Shown here: positions 26,880-33,860 of the stretch, piece by piece
How positions within the stretch are numbered: position 1 is the first letter of the stretch
Layout: every line of letters begins with the position of its first letter
Source: Arthrobacter sp. 131MFCol6.1
GTDB taxonomy: Bacteria > Actinomycetota > Actinomycetes > Actinomycetales > Micrococcaceae
Direction of reading: 5' to 3'
DNA length: 64,000 nucleotides
Assembly: GCF_000374925.1 (NCBI RefSeq)
Contig: NZ_KB895541.1
Span: forward strand, 684,122 to 748,121
Program-made: the position numbers and the translations under genes
Notes under the pieces: generated by a model
Databases searched by the model: none
The model's input: only the letters and a program-made list of their open reading frames with translations
Told to the model about the DNA's origin: nothing

Positions 26880-27997
26880 TGTCGGCGGCGGCCGTCTCGG
26901 CTGGGTTTGCCGCCCCCGGTTTCACGGGTGTGCGTGAGCTCTTCGACGCCTTCCTTTCCGAGGATCCGGGCTACAGCGCGCAGCTGGCGGTCTACCACCA
27001 CGGCACCCGGGTGCTGGACCTCTGCGGCGGACCGGCATTGGCCCCTGGCGAGATCACGGGCACCTACTCCTGTTCCAAGGGAGTCGCCGCCTTCGTCATC
27101 GCCCTCCTCGTCCAGGACGGCCGGCTCGACCTCGACCGCGCCGTCGCGTCCTACTGGCCCGAGTTCGGCGTCCACGGCAAGGACCGGCTCACCGTGCGTC
27201 AGGCCCTATCCCACCAGGCGGGGCTGCCCGGCGTCGTCGGCGGTATTCCCCTGGCGGAATTCACGACGCCGGCCGCCGCACGGCGTCTCGCGGCCGCGGC
27301 GCCGCAATGGCGCCCGGGCACAGCCTTCGGCTACCACGCCCTGACCATGGGGATCCTGATGGAGGAGCTCTGCCGCCGTGCCTCGGGGATGACGCTGCAG
27401 GGGCTCTATGACGGACGCCTCCGCCGCCCGTGGGGCATCGACTTCTTCCTGGGCCTGCCCGAGGACCAGGAACCGCGGTACCGTGAGGTGCTTTACGGCC
27501 CTGACCCGGCCCAGCCGTGGCTGGACCCGCTCAGCCTCGACGGGCTGAACAGCAACGCGCCGGTCAGCACCATCATGGAACTGCCCAACCATCGCGTGGT
27601 GCGCGCCTCGGGCATGAGCGGCGCCGGAGGCGTGGGGTCAGCCGAAGGGCTGGCCAGGCTCTACGCCGCCGCCACCACCGGGGTTGACGGCAGCCCCGCG
27701 TTCCTGGGTCCGGCCACCATCGAGCTCATGGCCGCGGAGCAGGTATGGGGACTTGACCGGTGCTCCGGGCAGGACAACGCTTTTGCCGTCGTGTTCATGA
27801 AACCCCAGCCGGGGCGGAACTTCGGCAGCCATCTGGCCTTCGGGCACGAGGGCGCCAGCGCGGCCCTCGGCTTCGCGGATCCCGGCTACGGCCTCGGGTT
27901 CGGGTATGTGCCCCGCCGCAGCGAGGAGGGCCGGACCGCCGGACGGGCCCAGCGGCTGTCCGCGGCGGTGCGGCGGGCCGCCCACGCCGCGTCCTGA
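26879..27997 (+). CDS. Serine hydrolase of the beta-lactamase/esterase (class C-like) family
   Basis: A 372-aa protein with the nucleophile motif SCSK (in TYSCSKGVAAFVIALL), a Tyr motif candidate in FGYHALTMGILMEELCRR and a late GHEGASAALGFADPGYGLGFGY that matches the H-x-G region. Relatives are esterases, lipases and D-aminopeptidases; the substrate is unknown. No signal peptide is seen, so it should act in the cytoplasm. The ATG overlaps the previous stop by one base, so it is translationally coupled to the GST-like gene. Confidence 0.87.
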   Translation: MSAAAVSAGFAAPGFTGVRELFDAFLSEDPGYSAQLAVYHHGTRVLDLCGGPALAPGEITGTYSCSKGVAAFVIALLVQDGRLDLDRAVASYWPEFGVHGKDRLTVRQALSHQAGLPGVVGGIPLAEFTTPAAARRLAAAAPQWRPGTAFGYHALTMGILMEELCRRASGMTLQGLYDGRLRRPWGIDFFLGLPEDQEPRYREVLYGPDPAQPWLDPLSLDGLNSNAPVSTIMELPNHRVVRASGMSGAGGVGSAEGLARLYAAATTGVDGSPAFLGPATIELMAAEQVWGLDRCSGQDNAFAVVFMKPQPGRNFGSHLAFGHEGASAALGFADPGYGLGFGYVPRRSEEGRTAGRAQRLSAAVRRAAHAAS

Positions 27998-28065
27998 CCG
28001 TGTAGCTGCAGGCTCCTGCGGCGCGGCAACAGGTTCGTCCATTTGTAGCAGCAACCACACGGCCC

Positions 28066-28071
28066 TAGGGT
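28066..28071 (+). promoter_or_regulatory. Candidate -10 (TAGGGT) of the FUSC gene
   Basis: TAGGGT, 8 nt, then the ATG at 28080. The upstream GGCCCTA resembles half of a DosR-like box, but the other half is missing. Confidence 0.4.
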
Positions 28072-28079
28072 GAGCCGGG

Positions 28080-29231
28080 ATGGCCAATCCAGAAAAGACA
28101 ACAGAAAAGCCCCCCTCCGCGCTGCGCATTCGGGCCCATAGCGTGGCAAGCGGCGTCGCGGCAGCGCTAGTGTGGCCGCGGATCCAGCTGGCGCTTAAGG
28201 CTGCGCTTGCCGCGGGCATTGCTTTCGCGATCGCTCCCTTCATGCCGGGCTCCGCCGCCGATTACCCCTACTACGCCCCGCTCGGCGCCCTTGTGGCCAT
28301 GTACGAGAACGTCGCCGGTTCCATGCGCCAGGGGGTGCAGGCGCTGGTGGGTCTGGCGATCGGGGTGGGACTGGCGTTCATGCTGTTCAGCCTCGGTCAT
28401 CCGACTCCGCTGACGGTCGCGGTGGTCATGGGCCTGGGCGTGGTCCTGGCCGGGTTGCCGAAGATCGGCTCGGGCCGGGACTGGATCCCGACGGCGGCCC
28501 TCCTGGTCCTGCTCGTCGGCGGCCACAACCCGGACTCATTCTCGTTCGGGTACCTTTTCCAGATGGCGGTCGGCGTCACTGTGGGCATCGTCGTGAATCT
28601 GCTGGTCTTCCCGCCTCTGCACTTCCGGGCCGCGGCGCTGAGCATCGTGGAACTGCGCCAGGCGCTCGCCCAGCAACTCTGGGACATGGGCAAGGCACTC
28701 AAGGAAAGCTGGCCGCCGGAGCACGTTGACTGGTCCCGGCGCTCGGAATCGCTCGCGGCGCACGCCCGCTCAGTGCGGCTCGCCGTCGAGAAGGCGGACG
28801 CCAGCCGCCGGGCCAATCCCCGCCGCCGGCTGCATCCGCGCGACATGAACCTCGACTACCGCAACCTGCGCGACCTCGAGCGGCTCACGTTCCACGTACA
28901 GGACGTTACCCAGGTGCTCTCGGACGTCATCTGGGCCGAGGACACCCCGTTCGTGATCCCGGACGAATACGCGGCACCCCTCGGTGACGCCATGTCCGCC
29001 GTCGGCGACGTGCTGCGAGCCACGGAGGAGGACAACCCGGATCGCCAGACCGAGCTGGCCCGCACCGCCGACGCGGCGATCAACGAGCTCACCGCCAGGC
29101 TTGCCACCGAACAGCACAGCAAGGACGCCCCGAGCGCGGTCGAATCCATCCTCTTGAGCCTGCACCGCATGCTGCGGGTGGCCACGCCCGGGCGGCCGGA
29201 GGCCAAACCGGCCACGGCGCCGGCAGACTAG
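28080..29231 (+). CDS. FUSC family membrane protein (aromatic acid exporter-like)
   Basis: A 383-aa protein with about five to six membrane helices in residues 35-180 (ALKAALAAGIAFAIAPFMPG, then YYAPLGALVAMYENVAGS) and a cytosolic helical domain of about 200 residues. The fold is that of FUSC/ArAE proteins, which are proposed to export aromatic carboxylates or similar compounds. It stands alone, followed by GC-rich repeats. Substrate unknown. Confidence 0.82.
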   Translation: MANPEKTTEKPPSALRIRAHSVASGVAAALVWPRIQLALKAALAAGIAFAIAPFMPGSAADYPYYAPLGALVAMYENVAGSMRQGVQALVGLAIGVGLAFMLFSLGHPTPLTVAVVMGLGVVLAGLPKIGSGRDWIPTAALLVLLVGGHNPDSFSFGYLFQMAVGVTVGIVVNLLVFPPLHFRAAALSIVELRQALAQQLWDMGKALKESWPPEHVDWSRRSESLAAHARSVRLAVEKADASRRANPRRRLHPRDMNLDYRNLRDLERLTFHVQDVTQVLSDVIWAEDTPFVIPDEYAAPLGDAMSAVGDVLRATEEDNPDRQTELARTADAAINELTARLATEQHSKDAPSAVESILLSLHRMLRVATPGRPEAKPATAPAD

Positions 29232-29268
29232 GAAGAACGCGCTGTCCGCCGGCGGGGCCGGCCCGGGC

Positions 29269-29306
29269 GGCCTGTCCGAGCCCGGCCGGCCTGTCCGGGC
29301 CCGGGC
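29269..29306. repeat. 19-bp GC-rich direct repeat
   Basis: GGCCTGTCCGAGCCCGGCC (29269-29287) is followed directly by GGCCTGTCCGGGCCCGGGC (29288-29306). The copies are nearly self-complementary at their ends, so they may also form the terminator of the convergent FUSC and MaoC genes. Confidence 0.75.
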
Positions 29307-29323
29307 GGCACCGCGCCCGCCGG

Positions 29324-30238
29324 CTAGTCCAGCGCCGCCACAGAGCCGCTGAAGTGCCGGCGCCCGGACAGCGGGTTCCACGCCACGTAGTCCGAGCGCT
29401 GCCACGCACCGCCGTAGGCCTGCACGGTGCTGATGTCGAGTGCCACGCGGGCCGGCAGGAACACGGGCGCTTCGAAGGCCACCTCCCAGCTGAACGAATC
29501 CCCCCGGACGGCACCGACGTCGGCCAGCGCACGGGAGGCCAGGTACATGCCGTGGGCAAGGGACCGCCGCTGTCCGAGGGCCTTGGCAGTCAGGACGCTC
29601 AGGTGGATGGGGTTGAAGTCTCCGGAGACAGCCGCGTAGGCACGCCCGGTATCGACGCCCAGCTGCCACATTGCCGTGGGATCCGGCACGGAAAACGGCG
29701 GCGGCGGCACGGCCACCGAGGCTTTGTCGATCCCCGGTAGGAACACCCCCTTGGCCAGGTACGTTGAGACCCCGCGCCAGCGGACGTCTTCCTGCCCGGC
29801 GGCACGGACCTCCGCGACGACGTCCAACTGCGTACCGGCCCGGTGCCCGCGCAGGTTCTCCACCCGGGCCCGGATGTCCAGGGCCTGGGTGAACAGGACC
29901 GGCGCGGACTGCACCACGTTGTTCGTCAGGTGGATCATGCCCAGCAGGGGCAGCGGAAAATCGTCCCGGTTCATCACGCTCATGGCTAGCGGAAACGCCA
30001 GGGCATGGATGAAGCCGGCCGGGAGGACATCGCTCGCGCTCTCGCCGATCAGGTGCTGGTAGGCCGTCAGGTTGGCGACGTCGGCCTTCACGCCACGGAC
30101 CTCGTGGGTGTAGGCCGGCAGTTCGGTGCCGCCGTGGGTGCCCAGGACCCGGCGCCGCGCCGCGGCGGCCGCCGCGTTGACGTAGAGCTTGGATAGTGCG
30201 GGCATCTCGCCCAGGATGACGGTCTGGGATCCGCTCAT
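29324..30238 (-). CDS. MaoC-family (3R)-hydroxyacyl dehydratase, HtdX-like
   Basis: A 304-aa double hot-dog protein. The C-terminal half holds the hydratase-2 motif YAAVSGDFNPIHLS (catalytic Asp and His), followed by LAHGMYLASRALADVG. In mycobacteria the same gene set (MaoC dehydratase, FabG4, FadA2) is adjacent and acts on long-chain hydroxyacyl thioesters. The ATG at 30238 overlaps the TGA of the reductase gene, so translation is coupled. It is the last gene of the thiolase-reductase-hydratase operon. Confidence 0.9.
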   Translation of the reverse strand: MSGSQTVILGEMPALSKLYVNAAAAAARRRVLGTHGGTELPAYTHEVRGVKADVANLTAYQHLIGESASDVLPAGFIHALAFPLAMSVMNRDDFPLPLLGMIHLTNNVVQSAPVLFTQALDIRARVENLRGHRAGTQLDVVAEVRAAGQEDVRWRGVSTYLAKGVFLPGIDKASVAVPPPPFSVPDPTAMWQLGVDTGRAYAAVSGDFNPIHLSVLTAKALGQRRSLAHGMYLASRALADVGAVRGDSFSWEVAFEAPVFLPARVALDISTVQAYGGAWQRSDYVAWNPLSGRRHFSGSVAALD

Positions 30239-31575
30239 GCGCCGACCAGGTTCTGCCCGCAGACGCGCAGCACCTCCCCGGAAATCCCACCCGCGGCGTC
30301 GCTGGCCAGGAACGCGATGGCCTCGGCGACGTCGCGCGGCTGGCCGCCCTGCTGTAGGGAGTTGAGCCGGCGCGCCACTTCGCGGGTGGCGAATGGGATC
30401 CTGGCGGTCATCTCCGTTTCAATGAAGCCCGGCGCGACGGCGTTGATCGACCCGCCGCGCTCGCCGATCAGCGCCGCCGTGGCGCGGACCATGCCGATCA
30501 CGCCGGCCTTGGACGCGGCATAGTTGGTCTGGCCGCGGTTTCCGGCGATCCCGCTGGTAGAGGCCACGGACACGATCCGGGGCGAGTCGCGGAAGTGCTC
30601 CGACGCGAGGAGGGCCTCATTGATCCGCAGCTGCGCGGCGATATTGACGGCGATCACGGCGTTCCAGCGGCCGGCGTCCATGTTGGCCAGGAGCTTGTCC
30701 CGGGTGATCCCGGCGTTGTGGATCATGATGTCCAGCCGGCCGTGCCGTGCCGCGGCGTGGTCGATGATCCGTTGGCCGGCGTCGTCGCGGCTGATGTCCA
30801 GCTGCAGGGCCGTCCCGTGGACCTCGTTGGCCACTGCCGCCAGATGGTCCCCCGCCGCTGGAATGTCGACGAGAATGAGCGTGGCGCCGTCGCGGTGCAG
30901 GGTGCGGGCAATCGCTGCCCCGATTCCGCGCGCGGCGCCGGTCACGACGGCCACCTTGCCGGCCAGCGGCTTCTCGACGTCGTCGGGCAGCTGACCGGCG
31001 CCGGAGCTGACGGTCAGGAACTGCCCGTCCACGAACGCCGAACGGCCCGAGAGGAAGAACCTCAACGCCCCCAGTGCTGCCGGGCTCGTGGCCCGGGTGC
31101 CGTCGGCGAGCAGGATGCCGTTGCCGGTGGCTCCGGCGCGGAGTTCCTTCGCCAAAGACCGCAGGAGACCGTCCACGCCCTGCCTGGTAGCCGCCGTTGC
31201 CGGTTCCGTCGCCGAGCCTGCCGTGCGGGAGACGGTGATGACGCGGGCGTTCGGGGCGAGGTCACGCAGCGATGCGGCCGCGGTGAGGACCGGTTTCTCA
31301 AGGTCGCCGGGGTGGGCCAGCTCGTCCAGCACCAGGATGATGGCGCCGAGCTTCTCCTTGGGGATCGCGTGGCGGCGGACGTCGAGATTCCAGTCCAGCA
31401 GGGTGGCGGCGAGCTCGTCGGCGCCGCCGGTTGATCCCTGGACCAGGACCGGTCCGTCGATGAGGGGACGGCCGGGCTCGTGCCGGCGGAGGACCACCGG
31501 CTGCGGGAGGCCGAGCCGCTTGGCGAGGTCCTTGCCGAGTCCGCCGCTGACCAGCCGGGTGTACTTGTCGCTCAT
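30235..31575 (-). CDS. fabG4: 3-oxoacyl-(acyl carrier protein/CoA) reductase, high-molecular-weight FabG4 type
   Basis: A 446-aa reductase with two Rossmann-like halves. The N-terminal half (about 1-205) is a degenerate flavodoxin-like domain; the C-terminal SDR half has TGAARGIGAAIAR, NNAG-like IHNAGITRD, the Ser in VSVASTSGIAGN and the YAASK catalytic pair. This two-domain layout is that of mycobacterial FabG4, not the 250-aa FabG. The start at 31575 (MSDKYTRLVSGG) has GGGAGA upstream and lies 10 nt after the thiolase stop; a longer frame would overlap the thiolase. Confidence 0.92.
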   Translation of the reverse strand: MSDKYTRLVSGGLGKDLAKRLGLPQPVVLRRHEPGRPLIDGPVLVQGSTGGADELAATLLDWNLDVRRHAIPKEKLGAIILVLDELAHPGDLEKPVLTAAASLRDLAPNARVITVSRTAGSATEPATAATRQGVDGLLRSLAKELRAGATGNGILLADGTRATSPAALGALRFFLSGRSAFVDGQFLTVSSGAGQLPDDVEKPLAGKVAVVTGAARGIGAAIARTLHRDGATLILVDIPAAGDHLAAVANEVHGTALQLDISRDDAGQRIIDHAAARHGRLDIMIHNAGITRDKLLANMDAGRWNAVIAVNIAAQLRINEALLASEHFRDSPRIVSVASTSGIAGNRGQTNYAASKAGVIGMVRATAALIGERGGSINAVAPGFIETEMTARIPFATREVARRLNSLQQGGQPRDVAEAIAFLASDAAGGISGEVLRVCGQNLVGA

Positions 31576-31585
31576 CCGATTCTCC

Positions 31586-32986
31586 CTAGAGTGCTTCGAG
31601 GATTGCGACGACGCCCTGGCCGCCGGCGGCGCAAATGGACACAAGGCCGCGGGCCGGGCGCCCGTTGACCTGGCCCTTGTCGTGCAGCATTTTTGCCAGT
31701 GAGGCCACGATCCGGCCGCCTGTGGCCGCAAACGGGTGTCCGGCGGCCAGCGAGGAGCCGTTAACGTTCAGCTTGGCCCGGTCGATGCTGCCGAAGGCGC
31801 CGTCCAGGCCCAGGCGGGTGCGGCCGAATTCCTCGTCCTCCCACGCGGCGAGTGTGCTCAGCACCGTGCCGGCAAAGGCCTCGTGGATCTCGAAGAAGTC
31901 GAAGTCCGCGAGGGTGAGATTGTGGCGCGCGAGCAGCCGGGGCACGGCGAAGGCCGGCGCCATGAGCAGTCCGTCTTTGCCGTGGACAAAGTCGACGGCC
32001 GCAGCCTCGCCGTCGATGACCGCGGCGAGCTTGGGGAGGTCATGGGCGTCGGCCCATTCCTCGGACGAGAGCAGCACGGTGGACGCGCCATCGGTCAGCG
32101 GGGTGGAATTGCCGGCCGTCATGGTCGCCTCGGCGCCCAGGTTCTTGCCGAAAACGGGCTTGAGGGTGGCGAGCTTCTCCGGGCTCGTGTCGGCGCGCAG
32201 GTTGGAGTCGCGGCTCAGTCCCCGGTACGGGGTCAGGAGATCATCGAAGAAGCCGGCGTCATAGGCCGCGGCAAGGTTCCGGTGGCTGTTGAAGGCAAGC
32301 TCGTCCTGGGCCTCGCGGGTGATCTTCCACTGCGCCGTGGTCAGCGCCTGGTGCTCGCCCATCGACAGGCCGGTACGCGGCTCCCCCGTGTTAGGGGCAT
32401 CGGGGGCCAGATCCTTGGGACGGAGCCGGCTGAGGACCTGCAGCTTCCGGGACACCGTCTTGGCGCGGTTGAGGTCAAGGAGCACCTCGCGGAGTCCCTC
32501 ACTGACGGCGATGGGAGCGTCAGAAGCGGAGTCGACGCCGCCGGCGATCGCGGAGTCGATCTGGCCCAGCTTGATCTTGTTCGCCAGTCCGAGCACCGTC
32601 TCCAGGCCGGTGGCGCAGGCCTGCTGGAGGTCATACGCCGGGGTCTCGGCAGAGAGAGCCGAGCCGAGCACGGCTTCCCGGGTGAGGTTGAAGTCCCGGG
32701 AGTGCTTGAGGACCGCCCCCGCGGCCACTTCTCCGATGCGCTCGTCCTGAAGGCCGAAGCGGGCGATCAGGCCATCCAGGGCGGCCGTGAGCATGTCCTG
32801 GTTGGAGGACTTGGTGTACGCACCTCCGGTCCGGGCAAACGGGATCCGGTTGCCGCCCACCACCACGGCCTTGCGGAGTTGCGCCGGGACCGCGTCGACA
32901 TGCTGTGTCGTCTCGGCGGCGGGTGCGGCGGCGGCTGATGCGGTGGCTGGTTGGGGGCGGGGCACTGACTGTCCGTTGACGGACAT
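31586..32986 (-). CDS. Acetyl-CoA C-acyltransferase (thiolase), FadA2/FadI-like
   Basis: A 466-aa thiolase that makes or cleaves 3-ketoacyl-CoA. Catalytic features are the nucleophile Cys in LQQACATGLETV, the EIHEAFAGTVLS His, the NVNGSSLAAGHPFAATGGR loop and the C-terminal Cys in VSICAAGGQGV. It is longer than biosynthetic thiolases, in line with FadI-type beta-oxidation enzymes. The ATG at 32986 has AAGGAGA upstream. It leads the minus-strand operon and is divergent from the TetR gene across a palindromic operator. Confidence 0.93.
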   Translation of the reverse strand: MSVNGQSVPRPQPATASAAAAPAAETTQHVDAVPAQLRKAVVVGGNRIPFARTGGAYTKSSNQDMLTAALDGLIARFGLQDERIGEVAAGAVLKHSRDFNLTREAVLGSALSAETPAYDLQQACATGLETVLGLANKIKLGQIDSAIAGGVDSASDAPIAVSEGLREVLLDLNRAKTVSRKLQVLSRLRPKDLAPDAPNTGEPRTGLSMGEHQALTTAQWKITREAQDELAFNSHRNLAAAYDAGFFDDLLTPYRGLSRDSNLRADTSPEKLATLKPVFGKNLGAEATMTAGNSTPLTDGASTVLLSSEEWADAHDLPKLAAVIDGEAAAVDFVHGKDGLLMAPAFAVPRLLARHNLTLADFDFFEIHEAFAGTVLSTLAAWEDEEFGRTRLGLDGAFGSIDRAKLNVNGSSLAAGHPFAATGGRIVASLAKMLHDKGQVNGRPARGLVSICAAGGQGVVAILEAL

Positions 32987-33015
32987 GGGCTGTCTCCTTC
33001 GATCAAAGCGATTAC

Positions 33016-33048
33016 CGATACCCAGCGTACCTGATACGCTGGGTATCG
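33016..33048. promoter_or_regulatory. Palindromic TetR operator with overlapping divergent promoters
   Basis: A perfect 14-bp inverted repeat, arms CGATACCCAGCGTA (33016-33029) and its complement (33035-33048), spaced by CCTGA. Each arm holds TACGCT as a -10 for its own outward strand. On the plus strand TACGCT (33035-33040) is 7 nt before the GTG of the TetR gene, so the last base of the operator is the first base of the coding region. A bound repressor would block both promoters. Assignment to the TetR protein is from position and symmetry. Confidence 0.85.
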
Positions 33049-33788
33049 TGAACAGCCCCAAAGCCACCCCGCCCGCCGGGCAGGCCACCGTCGACGGCCG
33101 CGCTTCCCGCTGGCAGTCCCACCGCGAGGAACGGCGGCGGGAACTGATCAAGTCGGCCCGGAAGGCGGTGCATGCCCTCGGCAGTGACGCGTCCATGGAG
33201 GACATCGCCGCAGCCGCTGGAACGTCAAAGTCCGTGTTCTACCGCTATTTCGGCGACAAGGCCGGACTCCAGCAGGCCGTGGGCGAGGTGGTCCTCAGCC
33301 AGATGCAGCGGCGCATCCAGGAGGCGGCCCAGAGCGCCCAGACGCCCCGCGAAGGCCTGTTCGCCATGGTGTCCGCATACCTGCAAATGGCTGAGACCAG
33401 CCCGAACGTCTACACCTTCGTCACGCGCCATGCGTCCGGCGAGGCCGAGACGGCCGGGCCGACCATGTCCACAGCCGGAGCGTTGAGCCACTTCTTCGCC
33501 GCCATCAGCGACATGATTGCCCGGCCCATGCGCAGCCATCTGGGCGGCGGCCAGGACAAGGAAGCCGTGATCGGCTACTGGCCCAATGCCGCGATCGGCC
33601 TGGTCCGCAATGCCGGCGAACAGTGGCTCGCCAGCCCGCCCGGACCGGCCAAGCCCGGCCAGGAGGCCATGGCGCGGCAGATCACGGACTGGCTGTGCTT
33701 CGGCATCGCCCCCGAGCTGCAGGCGGCTCCTCCGGAGGAACCAGCACATACGGAACGAACGGGCCCGGCGGGCCAGGGCGCACCGTAG
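33048..33788 (+). CDS. TetR family transcriptional regulator of the lipid operon
   Basis: A 246-aa regulator. The helix-turn-helix lies at about residues 45-75 (ASMEDIAAAAGTSKSVFYRYFGDKAGLQQAV), followed by a helical ligand domain. The GTG at 33048 is chosen because TACGCT is 7 nt upstream and the operator ends exactly there; the frame is open further back but that part overlaps the operator and the divergent promoter. Likely represses itself and the divergent thiolase operon; the ligand is probably an acyl-CoA, by analogy with regulators in similar places. Confidence 0.9.
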   Translation: MNSPKATPPAGQATVDGRASRWQSHREERRRELIKSARKAVHALGSDASMEDIAAAAGTSKSVFYRYFGDKAGLQQAVGEVVLSQMQRRIQEAAQSAQTPREGLFAMVSAYLQMAETSPNVYTFVTRHASGEAETAGPTMSTAGALSHFFAAISDMIARPMRSHLGGGQDKEAVIGYWPNAAIGLVRNAGEQWLASPPGPAKPGQEAMARQITDWLCFGIAPELQAAPPEEPAHTERTGPAGQGAP

Positions 33789-33860
33789 CAGCGGCCCGGC
33801 CCACACCCGCGAACTGAACTGTCAGCACTAGAGATTGTCAGAACCACAGAAGGAAACGAC

